Assembly: GCF_020616515.1 (NCBI RefSeq)
Contig: NZ_CP085135.1
Coordinates: 5,193,001-5,257,000, forward strand
DNA: 64,000 bases
DNA from: Mesorhizobium sp. PAMC28654
Lineage (GTDB): Bacteria > Pseudomonadota > Alphaproteobacteria > Rhizobiales > Rhizobiaceae
Direction of reading: 5' to 3'
The notes under the pieces are model-generated. The model was not told the origin of the DNA, searched no databases, and was given only the letters and a program-made list of their open reading frames with translations. Positions 1-9,903 of this stretch are shown piece after piece. Position 1 is the stretch's first letter, and each line of letters begins with the position of its first letter. The position numbers and the translations under genes are program-made.

Positions 1-1507
<1,507 letters not shown>

Positions 1508-1540
1508 CTGGATGCATCCTCTCGGTTTTCTCGCTAATTA

Positions 1541-1556
1541 ATTGGAACGTTCTAAT
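1541..1556. promoter_or_regulatory. Putative LacI-family operator 1
   Basis: ATTGGAACGTTCTAAT is a near-perfect palindrome with the central CG typical of LacI-family operators. It lies 34 bases upstream of the regulator start and shares its core (TTGGAACGTTC) with the second site at 1705-1720. Confidence 0.65.
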
Positions 1557-1704
1557 CACCCCCCGGCATTCGAGTCAATCAGGATTTTTTCTCAACTCGA
1601 ATAATTGATCGATATCGGCTGAACATGGTATCCATCAAGGGCTTGCGTATTGCACCGCAGCATTTCGAGGGTGTCAGGCCCGAAATCATAAAGGTTCTTG
1701 ATTT

Positions 1705-1720
1705 ATTGGAACGTTCCATT
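1705..1720. promoter_or_regulatory. Putative LacI-family operator 2
   Basis: ATTGGAACGTTCCATT contains the perfect palindrome TGGAACGTTCCA. It lies 27 bases upstream of the DUF993 gene, where a bound repressor would block the promoter. The two sites are about 164 bp apart, compatible with looping. Confidence 0.7.
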
Positions 1721-1746
1721 TATAGGCTCCGGGAAGGGAGAGATCG

Positions 1747-2900
1747 ATGGACATTACCTTGCCAGAAGAAGGTGGGCGCGGCGCCCGCTATCAGCTCGTC
1801 GGCCAGCCGGTGCAGCCTGACATCGGCGGGCTGTTTTCGCGCGTCGCCTATGCCGCGGCTCATGTCGTCGCCGATCCCCTGGCGATGACCGATCCGTGGT
1901 CTCGACCGGTTGTCGACTGGGAGAAGACGATGGAATTTCGCCATCATCTGTGGCGGCTCGGCTTCCGCATCGCCGAGGCGATGGACACTTCGCAGCGCGG
2001 CATGGGTTTCGACTGGACAAGCGCCAAGGAATTGATCCGCCGCTCGATCGCCGAGGCGCGGACCGTCGAGGGTGCTAATCTTGCCTCAGGCGCCGGCACG
2101 GACCATCTGGCAGCGAGCGCGGGGAGGACGATCGACGACGTGGTCGCCGCCTATGAGGAACAATTCGCTTTCATCGAAGGGCAGGGCGGCAAGGCGATCA
2201 TGATGGCCAGCCGCGCGCTGGCGGCAGCGGCCAAGGGTCCCGATGATTATGCCCGTGTCTATGACCGTATCCTGTCCCAGGCCTCCGGCAAGGTCATCCT
2301 GCACTGGCTGGGCGACATGTTCGATCCGGCATTGAAGGGATACTGGGGCTCGCATGATTTCGACGCCACGCTCGACACCGTCGTTGGTATCATCGAGCGC
2401 CATGCCGGCAAGGTCGAAGGCATAAAAATCTCGCTGCTGGATGCCGGCAAGGAGGTTGCGCTCAGGAACAGGCTGCCTGAAGGCGTCGTCATGTTCACCG
2501 GTGATGACTTCAACTATCCCGAACTGATCGCTGGCGACGGACACAGACATTCGCACGCCCTGCTTGGCATTTTTGACGCGATCGCGCCGGTCGCCAATGC
2601 AGCGCTGGTGAAACTGGCCGAGGGCGACCGCGCCGGCTACGACGCGCTGATGGCGCCGACGGTGCCGCTATCGCGAAAATCTTCGAGGCGCCGACCGAGT
2701 ACTACAAGGCCGGCATCGTCTTCATGGCATGGCTCAATGGCCATCAGGATCATTTTACCATGGTCGGCGGAATGCAGTCGGCGCGCGGCATCCGCCATTA
2801 TGCCGATATCTTCCGGCTCGCGGACAAGGCTGGGCTGCTTGCCGATCCGGATCTGGCCGTCGCCAGGATGAAAAATCTCTGCGCGATCGCGGGCGTCTGA
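1747..2900 (+). pseudogene. DUF993 family (dihydrodipicolinate synthase-like aldolase), frameshifted near its 3' end
   Basis: Class I aldolase-like TIM-barrel protein of the DUF993 family, seen next to Gfo/Idh dehydrogenases and sugar regulators. The first 310 or so codons are intact (motifs KVILHWLGDMFDPAL and VEGIKISLLD, the latter with the expected Schiff-base Lys). At 2676-2679 a run of four A puts the reading frame out: the annotated frame continues as arginine/serine-rich nonsense to 2871. The +1-shifted frame instead gives a family-like tail (KIFEAPTEYYKAGIVFMAW and GHQDHFTMVGG) ending with TGA at 2898-2900. One missing A explains it. A good ribosome site (GGGAGAGATCG) precedes the ATG. 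Either a recent pseudogene or a sequencing indel. Confidence 0.8.
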
Positions 2901-2950
2901 CCGCGAGTACGGCGACGCTGCAACGCGTTGCCTTGCCGGGTCAAATCTGT

Positions 2951-2968
2951 ATTGGGTACGCACCCAAT
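2951..2968. promoter_or_regulatory. Stem-loop just upstream of gmd
   Basis: ATTGGGT-ACGC-ACCCAAT is a perfect 7-bp inverted repeat immediately before the gmd ribosome-binding site. It could be an operator or a translational hairpin; no regulator is identified. Confidence 0.3.
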
Positions 2969-2980
2969 GTGGAGTGAAGC

Positions 2981-4057
2981 TTGGCAATGAACGATAAAGT
3001 GGCGCTCATAACCGGTGTGACCGGCCAGGACGGGGCCTATCTGGCGCAACTGTTGCTGCAGAAGGGCTACATCGTCCACGGCGTCAAGCGCCGCTCTTCT
3101 TCGTTCAACACCGAGCGTGTCGACGACATCTACGTCGATCCGCATGAGCGCGACACCCGCTTCTTCCTGCACTATGGCGACCTGACGGATGCCACCAATC
3201 TGATCCGCCTGGTGCAGGAGACGCGCCCCAGCGAAATCTACAATCTGGGCGCCCAGAGCCACGTTCAGGTGAGCTTCGAAACACCAGAATATACGGGCAA
3301 TTCCGATGCTCTGGGGACGCTCAGGCTGCTGGAGGCCATCCGGATTCTTCGCCTGGAAAAATCAGTGCGTTTCTACCAGGCGTCGACATCGGAACTTTAC
3401 GGCAAGGCGCAGCAGGTGCCGCAGAGCGAGACCACGCCCTTCCATCCGCGCTCGCCCTATGCGGCGGCCAAGCTCTACGCCTATTGGATCACGGTGAATT
3501 ATCGCGAGGCCTACGGCATGTTTGCCGCCAACGGCATCCTGTTCAACCATGAGAGCCCGACACGGGGCGAAACCTTCGTCACCCGCAAGATCACAAGGGC
3601 CGTCGCCGCGATCGATCGCGGGCTTCAGGAGACGCTCTATCTCGGCAACATCGATGCCAGGCGCGACTGGGGCCATGCGCGCGACTATGTCGAGGGCATG
3701 TGGCGCATCCTCCAGCATGAAGAGCCCGACGATTTCGTGCTGGCGACCGGCGAGACGCATTCCGTGCGCGAATTTGTCGAACTGGCCTTTGCCCAGACCG
3801 GGCGGACCGTTCGCTGGCAAGGACAAGGCGTGGATGAGATCGGCGTCGATGCCGATTCGGGCACCGCGCTCGTGCGTATCGACCCGCGCTACTTCCGGCC
3901 GACCGAGGTCGACCTTCTTCTGGGCGATGCGTCCAAGGCCAAGGCCAGGCTGGGCTGGACGCATACGGTCGGCTTCACGGACTTGGTCGCGGAAATGGTG
4001 CAGGCCGATCTGGCGCGCGCCACCGGCGGCAAATGGCGTGGCGGCCGTACTGTATAG
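2981..4057 (+). CDS. gmd: GDP-mannose 4,6-dehydratase
   Basis: Converts GDP-D-mannose to GDP-4-dehydro-6-deoxy-D-mannose, the first step of GDP-L-fucose synthesis. This is an extended short-chain dehydrogenase of 358 residues with the NADP-binding [14 protein letters not shown] at the N-terminus, the active-site [10 protein letters not shown] (YxxxK) and the family signature [16 protein letters not shown]. The first possible start is TTG at 2981, six bases after GGAG; ATG at 2987 is equally possible and only removes two residues. It is followed eight bases later by fcl, so the two form a GDP-fucose operon. The C-terminus ends cleanly. Function is secure. Confidence 0.97.
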   Translation: MAMNDKVALITGVTGQDGAYLAQLLLQKGYIVHGVKRRSSSFNTERVDDIYVDPHERDTRFFLHYGDLTDATNLIRLVQETRPSEIYNLGAQSHVQVSFETPEYTGNSDALGTLRLLEAIRILRLEKSVRFYQASTSELYGKAQQVPQSETTPFHPRSPYAAAKLYAYWITVNYREAYGMFAANGILFNHESPTRGETFVTRKITRAVAAIDRGLQETLYLGNIDARRDWGHARDYVEGMWRILQHEEPDDFVLATGETHSVREFVELAFAQTGRTVRWQGQGVDEIGVDADSGTALVRIDPRYFRPTEVDLLLGDASKAKARLGWTHTVGFTDLVAEMVQADLARATGGKWRGGRTV

Positions 4058-4065
4058 GGGTGCTC

Positions 4066-5034
4066 ATGGACGATACATTCGAGCTTCGGGGCAAACGTGT
4101 TTTCGTGGCAGGGCATCGCGGCATGGTCGGCTCGGCCGTTGTGCGCAGGCTCGCGCACGAGGATTGCGAGGTCCTGACAGCATCCCGTGGGGAGCTTGAT
4201 CTCATGGATCAGGCCGGCGTGCGCATTTGGATGGCGGCGCGCCGCCCAGACGCCGTGGTGATGGCGGCGGCCAAGGTCGGCGGCATCCTGGCAAACGACA
4301 GGTTTCCGGTCGACTTCCTCCATGAAAATCTCGTGATGCAGACCAATGTCATCGAAAGCGCTTTCCGCAGCGAGGTGCGGAAGCTGCTGTTTCTTGGGTC
4401 GTCCTGCATCTATCCGAAATTCGCGCCCCAGCCGATCTCCGAGGACGCGCTGCTGACGGGCCCGCTCGAACCCACCAACGAATGGTACGCCATCGCCAAG
4501 ATTGCCGGCCTGAAACTGTGCCAGGCCTACCGGCGCCAATATGGTGTCGACTATATTTCGGCGATGCCGACCAATCTCTACGGCCCCGGCGACAATTTCG
4601 ATCTCAACTCCAGCCATGTCGTGCCCGCGCTGATGCGCAAGGCGCATGAGGCCAAACGCCGAGGCGACAAGTCGCTGGCTGTCTGGGGATCGGGCAAGCC
4701 CATGCGCGAGTTCCTGCATGTCGACGATGCCGCCGATGCCCTTGTCTGGCTGCTGAAGAATTATGCTGGCGATAGCCACGTCAATGTCGGCTCGGGCGAG
4801 GATGTCACCATTGCCGAACTCGCCCGCACGGTTGCAGCCGTGGTCGGCGCCGACGTCGAGGTCACGTTCGACCCGACGAAGCCCGATGGCACGCCGCGCA
4901 AGCTCATGGACGTGTCCAGGCTGTTTGCGACCGGCTGGCGCCCGCGCTACACGCTTCGCGGTGGTTTGGAGGAGACCTATGCCTGGTTTCTCCAGCACAT
5001 TGAAACGGGCGACGTCCGGCTCGGGGCCGCGTGA
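4066..5034 (+). CDS. fcl: GDP-L-fucose synthase
   Basis: NADPH-dependent epimerase/reductase completing GDP-L-fucose synthesis from the Gmd product. The 322-residue protein has the Rossmann motif VAGHRGMVGSA near the N-terminus, the catalytic YAIAKIAG (YxxxK), and the typical GSSCIYPKFAPQPI and PTNLYGPGDNFD segments. ATG at 4066 is chosen over an upstream in-frame ATG at 4033 because AGGGG sits five bases before it and the upstream codons overlap gmd. The C-terminal peptide TYAWFLQHIETGDVRLGAA is repeated almost exactly as a remnant at 7549-7608, evidence for a local duplication. Confidence 0.96.
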   Translation: MDDTFELRGKRVFVAGHRGMVGSAVVRRLAHEDCEVLTASRGELDLMDQAGVRIWMAARRPDAVVMAAAKVGGILANDRFPVDFLHENLVMQTNVIESAFRSEVRKLLFLGSSCIYPKFAPQPISEDALLTGPLEPTNEWYAIAKIAGLKLCQAYRRQYGVDYISAMPTNLYGPGDNFDLNSSHVVPALMRKAHEAKRRGDKSLAVWGSGKPMREFLHVDDAADALVWLLKNYAGDSHVNVGSGEDVTIAELARTVAAVVGADVEVTFDPTKPDGTPRKLMDVSRLFATGWRPRYTLRGGLEETYAWFLQHIETGDVRLGAA

Positions 5035-5040
5035 CGAAAG

Positions 5041-6459
5041 ATGTTGATCGCCACTAACAGGAAAGACGGGCTCGGTGGCCGCCTGCTGGCGATGGCGAAC
5101 GCAAAGGCGCTGGCCGACAGGCTCGGCTATCGTTTCGGCTTCACCTGGAACAGCAGGACAATACTCGACGAGGGGTCCCATACCGTCGACGTGGTCGGGA
5201 AGATATTCAGCGCCGACTTCATCGAGAAGCATTGGCTGGGCGAGAAGATCTCGAGGGCCGGTTTCGGCATTCTTGGCGGCAAGCAATTCACGCCGTCGGA
5301 CCTGGGCGCCGTGGCAAGGCAGGGACGGTTGCGCGGCTGGATCTGCAACGACTTCGATGCCCTCGATTTTTTCCACGACGACAGTGCTGAACCGGTCGCA
5401 CGATCAGAAACGCTGCGGGCTATCGGTTTCTCGCCAGCCGTACGAACGGCGCTGGATGCGGCTGGCAAATGCCGCTTTCCCGGTCCGATGGCGGCATTGC
5501 ATCTTCGCAGTGGCGACATCGTCTACGGTCAAAATCGCAGAAGACTGGTTTTCGCCGAAAAGGTGATCCCCTCGGTCCTGGCCAAGGCGATCATAACGGA
5601 GCTTTCATCAAGGGGGCTGACAACGCTGCTGGTCGGCCAGGATCATGCCACGCTCGACTATCTCAAGGCCGAGACCGGGGCGTTGCGCACCAGCGATTTC
5701 GGGGCCGGCGAATTCAGGGAGGAGACCCTGAATGCATTCTTTGAGATGGCGCTGATGGCAAGGTGTCAACAGATCCATGCCGGCGGCAGCATTTATGCAA
5801 CGATAGCATCGCTGATGGGCGACAAACCTTGCCTCGGCACCAGCGCCTTGTTCAGCAAGTCCCGCGCGGCGGAAATCATCACGGATGAATTGCGGGCGCA
5901 CCAATCCGACTACCATCGGCTTGAGGCGGCTTTTGGCTATCGCTGGGCCTTTCAGTCGCTGGAGGACGAGATCAGTCCGGCGCGAGCGCGGGAGCTTCTG
6001 GGAAAGGCTCAGGCGCTCGATCCGGAAAACGACGGCTACGAGCTGAAAATGGCCGCGGCCTGTTTCCGCGACGGGGATTATGCCGCTGGCGAGGCGATCC
6101 TGAAATCGCTGATGATAGGCCAGTCAGGAAGACGCTCCAGCATTCCATTGCCAATGATGGACATGCTGACCACCCGGCTCGGCGGCTACCGGGCGATGGC
6201 AAACGACTTCGACGTTTTCCTCGCCGCCGCGAGAGCCGGCCACTCTTACGCGATGGCGTGCTCGGCCTATATCCTCGTCGAAGTGTTCGACGACAGGACA
6301 CCGGCGGTGGAGATGGCAGCGAGGCTGGTGGAGATGGAGCCTGGAAATCCGATCTTCAGGAAAATCAGACGGCGGGTGGCAATGGGCAAGAGGCCGGAAT
6401 CCGGTCGGCTGGCGAAGGCAAGATGGCGCCTTGGCGGACTTCGCGGGCTGTGGTCATGA
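5041..6459 (+). CDS. Putative GDP-fucose-dependent glycosyltransferase with HxRxGD motif (copy A)
   Basis: A 472-residue protein starting six bases after the fcl stop, so almost certainly in the same operon. The N-terminal part reads RKDGLGGRLLAMANAKALA, the type of opening seen in NodZ/FUT8-like enzymes. Residues 154-159 are HLRSGD, matching the HxRxGD peptide motif shared by alpha-1,2-, alpha-1,6- and O-fucosyltransferases. A later segment (FFEMALMARCQQIHAGGSI) resembles their third motif. From about residue 300 the protein is helical with a TPR-like pattern. Gene order makes GDP-L-fucose the likely donor; acceptor unknown. Roughly 60% identical by eye and colinear with the copy at 7618-9027. 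Family assignment is by motif only. Confidence 0.6.
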   Translation: MLIATNRKDGLGGRLLAMANAKALADRLGYRFGFTWNSRTILDEGSHTVDVVGKIFSADFIEKHWLGEKISRAGFGILGGKQFTPSDLGAVARQGRLRGWICNDFDALDFFHDDSAEPVARSETLRAIGFSPAVRTALDAAGKCRFPGPMAALHLRSGDIVYGQNRRRLVFAEKVIPSVLAKAIITELSSRGLTTLLVGQDHATLDYLKAETGALRTSDFGAGEFREETLNAFFEMALMARCQQIHAGGSIYATIASLMGDKPCLGTSALFSKSRAAEIITDELRAHQSDYHRLEAAFGYRWAFQSLEDEISPARARELLGKAQALDPENDGYELKMAAACFRDGDYAAGEAILKSLMIGQSGRRSSIPLPMMDMLTTRLGGYRAMANDFDVFLAAARAGHSYAMACSAYILVEVFDDRTPAVEMAARLVEMEPGNPIFRKIRRRVAMGKRPESGRLAKARWRLGGLRGLWS

Positions 6460-6712
6460 GTCTCGCCAGTAGCTCAGGTCTGATAGAGCATGAGCGCAAG
6501 AACCAGTGGATTGCGCTCGACATGGACAAGAAAAGCTAATGGGACGATCGCAAGGATCGGCCGCAAGGATCGGCCGTGAATTCGAGAGCCTCGCCAGGCA
6601 GGCCGCCGATCTTTGCTACCTATGGAAATTGCGGCGGCGGAAGGTCATCCCGTTCAATTATCATGATAGGCGCATTCGTTCGTCCCACCACTGAGAAAAC
6701 GCGCTTTAGAAA
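6460..6712. other. Intergenic spacer inside the fucose block
   Basis: About 250 bases without a convincing gene. It contains a short direct repeat (CAAGGATCGGCCG twice around 6550-6576) and is less GC-rich towards 6712. No terminator or promoter stands out. Confidence 0.5.
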
Positions 6713-7486
6713 ATGTGTCAGATGGCCCTCACTGTAGACTTCACGACGAACTGCTATGAAAATGACTGGCGGATGGTGTTGGGGGAAAAGTACCTGCGCA
6801 CCGTCGTTGGGCGCTGCTCCTACCCTTTTTCAAGCCGCCGCCTTATCATAAACAACGTCAAGGAGCGCGGCATCGTCGAGACAGCCGCAAAGGCAGCGAT
6901 CGATCGCGGCGACATCGACGAATATCTTTTTGAGGAAGACCATGCGGCAGCCGCGTTGGAGTTCTTCCAGATCGACAAAGCGTCCTTCGGTCGCGGCTAT
7001 CTCTACTCGATCAGTGAACTCGTGGCGATTTACGCCAGCAGCGCCGCCTATCTGCTCTACTACATGGGCGACTCGTTCCCCAAGCGCCGCCACCACTGGA
7101 TCGTTCCCGCCCTGGCGTTGATGGAAAGCAGCGCCGATCTTGTTGTCGCAAATCCCTGTTGGAACGATCGATTCAAGGAGGCGAAGAAGGAAAGCCAGGG
7201 GCAGATTGACGATTTCTTCGTCGGCTATGGTTTCTCCGACCAATGCTTCTTGGGAAAGATGTCCGTATTCCGCGCCCCGGTCTACGGAGAGAAGAACCAT
7301 GCGTCGGAGCGGTATCCAGCCTACGCTGACGAACCATTCGAAAAGCGCTTCGATGCCTACATGCGCAATCACGGCCTGAAGCGGCTTACGCATAGATCCG
7401 AGAGCTACATTCATCAGAATATGCCGAAAGCTGGCCTTAAACGAGCTTGGCGGGAAATCAGGCCATTCGTCAGCCCGTGGCTTTAG
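6713..7486 (+). CDS. Hypothetical protein, possible glycosyltransferase
   Basis: A 257-residue protein lying between the two HxRxGD paralogues. No signal peptide or membrane segment is evident. The central part (YYMGDSFPKRRHHWIVPAL then VVANPCWNDRF) has the layout of a GT-A transferase, with GDS where a DxD metal motif would be expected and a following donor-site-like segment, but this is a weak resemblance. The start could be ATG 6713 or ATG 6722; neither has a strong ribosome site. Its location suggests it helps build or modify a fucosylated glycan. It was inserted or retained between the duplicated segments. Function not established. Confidence 0.5.
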   Translation: MCQMALTVDFTTNCYENDWRMVLGEKYLRTVVGRCSYPFSSRRLIINNVKERGIVETAAKAAIDRGDIDEYLFEEDHAAAALEFFQIDKASFGRGYLYSISELVAIYASSAAYLLYYMGDSFPKRRHHWIVPALALMESSADLVVANPCWNDRFKEAKKESQGQIDDFFVGYGFSDQCFLGKMSVFRAPVYGEKNHASERYPAYADEPFEKRFDAYMRNHGLKRLTHRSESYIHQNMPKAGLKRAWREIRPFVSPWL

Positions 7487-7548
7487 GCGCACGCCTTGCG
7501 GTCGGAAGGGGCCACATCCAGTGGCGAAAGCCTGACGCCTGGTACCAA

Positions 7549-7608
7549 ACCTATGCCTGGTTTATCCAGCGCATTGAAAAAGGGGATGTCCGCCTCGGAG
7601 CGGCTTGA
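7549..7608 (+). pseudogene. Remnant of the fcl 3' end (duplicated fragment)
   Basis: The twenty codons ending in TGA at 7606-7608 read TYAWFIQRIEKGDVRLGAA, matching the last 19 residues of fcl (TYAWFLQHIETGDVRLGAA) at all but four positions. The matching frame extends a little upstream but decays. The spacing to the next gene (nine bases before ATG 7618) mirrors the fcl-to-copy-A junction (six bases). This is the scar of duplicating an fcl-glycosyltransferase segment. Confidence 0.85.
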
Positions 7609-7617
7609 GACCAGTCA

Positions 7618-9027
7618 ATGCTAATTGCCGCGACCAGAACCGACGGATTGGGTGGCCGCCTGCTGGCGATGGCCAATGCGAAATCGCTGGCCGACGGGCT
7701 CGGATGCCGTTTCGGCTTCACCTGGAGCGACGAGGCCATCCAGGACAACACATTTCACATCGTCGACGTGGTCAGGAAGATATTCTCCGACGCTTTCATC
7801 GAGAGGTACTGGCTGGGCGAGCAGGTCGACATTTCACGCTTCGGCCTTCTGGATCGTACGATCTTCACGCCAGACAGTCTTGAGGCGGCCGCCAGGCAGC
7901 GGAATCTCGAAGGCTGGATCTGCGACCAGTTCGACATTCTGAGCTCATTTCGCGCGGATGGGGCAAAACCCCTCGCACGATCCGAAGCACTGCGCGGTTT
8001 TGGTTTCTCGGCCGACGTGACGGAGGCGATCAGCGCCGCCGGCGGGGTGCGATTCCCCGGCCCGATGGCGGCGCTGCATCTTCGCAGCGGCGATATCGTT
8101 CATGGCCGTTATCGGACGAGATTGATTTTTGCCGGCAAGGTGATCCCATCCACTCTTGCCAAGGCAATCGTCTCGGAGCTTTCGGCCAGGGGGTTGAACA
8201 CCCTGCTCATTGGCCAGGACCGCGAAACGCTGGAGTATCTGAGGTCCCAAACCGGCGCCTTGCTGACCAGCGATTTGGAGGCCGGAGAATTCGAGGATCG
8301 CACGCTCAAGGATTTCTTTGAAATGGCCCTGATGGCGCGTTGCGAGCAGATCCATGCGGGAAACAGCATCTTTGCGACCGTAGCATCCGTAATGGGTGAT
8401 ATTCCTTGCCTGAATTCCGATGCGCTGTTCAGCAAAGCCAGGGCGGCGGAGATTGTCCTTGAGGAATTGAAAGCCCACGAGCCCGACTATCATCCGCTCG
8501 AGGCCGCCTTTGGCTATCAATTCGCTTTCCTGAACCTTGAGGACAAGATCAGCCTTGCACAAGCAAGGGAAATTCTGGACCGCGCGCTCGCACTCGATCC
8601 GGAGAACTATATCTACGTGCTGAAGATCGTCGCCGCCTATTTCCGCGAGGGCGACTTTCCCTCAGGCGAAGCCCTGCTGAAATCGCTGATGAGCAGGCAG
8701 TTCCAGGCGCGCGCCAAGATCCCCTTGCCGGCGATGCGGGTTCTTACCGAGGTGATTGGGGGCAAGAATGCCATGGCAAGGGATTTCGGACTTCTCTTCG
8801 CCTCGGCACAGGCCGGCCACCCCCACGCCATGGCATGTTCGGCCTATCTTCTTCGCGAATCGGGAGAGCCCAGGCGGGCGCGCGAGATGGCGGCGCGGTT
8901 GGTGGAGGCTCAGCCAGCAAACCCGATGTTCAGGAAAATCAAACGCTGGATAAGGTTGGGTAGAAAACCCGAGACCGGTTTTCTGGCCAGGATCCTATGG
9001 AAGCTTCGACAGCTGAGGCCGTTTTGA
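7618..9027 (+). CDS. Putative GDP-fucose-dependent glycosyltransferase with HxRxGD motif (copy B)
   Basis: A 469-residue paralogue of the gene at 5041-6459, colinear over its whole length with HLRSGD at the same residues 154-159 and the equivalent FFEMALMARCEQIHAGNSI segment. The C-terminal third is again helical and TPR-like (LDRALALDPENYIYVLK). It begins nine bases after the fcl remnant. Divergence of roughly 40% from copy A indicates an old duplication with both copies kept intact, so the two probably use different acceptors or linkages. The donor is inferred to be GDP-fucose from the operon. The gene ends 31 bases before the 3' end of the convergent tRNA-Val. Confidence 0.6.
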   Translation: MLIAATRTDGLGGRLLAMANAKSLADGLGCRFGFTWSDEAIQDNTFHIVDVVRKIFSDAFIERYWLGEQVDISRFGLLDRTIFTPDSLEAAARQRNLEGWICDQFDILSSFRADGAKPLARSEALRGFGFSADVTEAISAAGGVRFPGPMAALHLRSGDIVHGRYRTRLIFAGKVIPSTLAKAIVSELSARGLNTLLIGQDRETLEYLRSQTGALLTSDLEAGEFEDRTLKDFFEMALMARCEQIHAGNSIFATVASVMGDIPCLNSDALFSKARAAEIVLEELKAHEPDYHPLEAAFGYQFAFLNLEDKISLAQAREILDRALALDPENYIYVLKIVAAYFREGDFPSGEALLKSLMSRQFQARAKIPLPAMRVLTEVIGGKNAMARDFGLLFASAQAGHPHAMACSAYLLRESGEPRRAREMAARLVEAQPANPMFRKIKRWIRLGRKPETGFLARILWKLRQLRPF

Positions 9028-9058
9028 GCCGATGCTTACCGGTAAGGAGGGGTCTGGA

Positions 9059-9133
9059 TGGTGGGCGTGACAGGGATTGAACCTGTGACCCCTGCAATGT
9101 CAATGCAGTGCTCTCCCGCTGAGCTACACGCCC
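9059..9133 (-). tRNA. tRNA-Val (GAC)
   Basis: The reverse strand folds as a full cloverleaf: acceptor GGGCGTG/CACGCCC, D-arm GCTC/GAGC, anticodon stem CTGCA/TGCAG with loop TTGACAT (anticodon GAC at 9099-9101), T-arm ACAGG/CCTGT with TTCAATC, discriminator A and an encoded CCA at 9059-9061. Confidence 0.97.
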
Positions 9134-9248
9134 ATCCGACGTCGCGCATACACCATTTTTGAACCAGCGCGTCAATAGCCGGAAAAGCGAAAGAAAGACG
9201 CATGCCACGGCATTGTGGATGACCACCCGGAAGGTGGCCCGAAGTGCG

Positions 9249-9614
9249 TCAGGCGGCCTGCAGCATCTTCTCGACCTCGTTGACGAGATCGCGCAGATGG
9301 AAGGGCTTCGACAGCACCTTGGCGTCCTTCGGTGCCTTGGAATCCGGGTTCAACGCAACGGCGGCGAAACCGGTGATGAACATGACCTTGAGGTCGGGAT
9401 CGATTTCCGTGGCCCGGCGCGCGAGCTCGATGCCGTCCATTTCCGGCATGACGATATCGGTCAGCAGCAGCGAGAAAGGCTCCTCGCGCAACCGCTCATA
9501 GGCGCTGGCGCCATTGTCGAAATCACTAACCTGGTAACCAGCGCGCTCCAGCGCCTTGACGAGGAACCGACGCATATCGTCGTCGTCTTCCGCCAGAAGA
9601 ATGCGTGCCATCAT
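9249..9614 (-). CDS. cpdR: CpdR-like single-domain response regulator
   Basis: A 121-residue stand-alone receiver domain. Acidic residues DDD are at 10-12, the phospho-acceptor is Asp53 in LLLTDIVMPEMDG, Thr81 is in MFITGF and Lys103 in LSKPF. There is no output domain. The sequence closely follows alphaproteobacterial CpdR, which, when unphosphorylated, helps ClpXP degrade cell-cycle proteins including CtrA; in rhizobia it also matters for bacteroid development. A CtrA-like half site (TTAACCAT, 9660-9667) lies upstream. Two ATG codons are adjacent at the start. Orthology to CpdR is inferred from family resemblance and the neighbouring N-formylglutamate amidohydrolase gene. Confidence 0.85.
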   Translation of the reverse strand: MMARILLAEDDDDMRRFLVKALERAGYQVSDFDNGASAYERLREEPFSLLLTDIVMPEMDGIELARRATEIDPDLKVMFITGFAAVALNPDSKAPKDAKVLSKPFHLRDLVNEVEKMLQAA

Positions 9615-9659
9615 ATCCCGTCCGAATCACCCGCCCGAGACTGCCGTCCGGCCAGCCCG

Positions 9660-9667
9660 TTAACCAT
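9660..9667 (+). promoter_or_regulatory. CtrA-like half site upstream of cpdR
   Basis: TTAACCAT about 46 bases upstream of the cpdR start. Similar octamers occur upstream of the beta-barrel gene (40962-40969) and the DUF882 gene (58796-58803). A short motif, so only suggestive. Confidence 0.35.
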
Positions 9668-9903
9668 CCTGTATATGAGGCGGTGACGGTAAACATCAAG
9701 TGAACGCCGAGCCGGCCTATCCACATTTGGCTGGGATATCAGCCTGAAATTCCCAGCATATTGCCGGAAACCGCGGTCCATCGATTGAAAGTGCCGGAGC
9801 ATAATTCGCTGGCCGGATGGACAGGCTGGTCTCCTGGCAATCCGCGTGCCGAAAAGCTGGACATGCGGCCGCCAAGGTGGCACTTTCAAGGGATGATGCA
9901 CTG

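Noticed and set aside
2981..9133. Genomic island integrated at tRNA-Val
   Set aside because: The tRNA 3' end faces the fucose cluster, but there is no integrase, no duplicated tRNA 3' end and no clear composition break, so island status is not supported.
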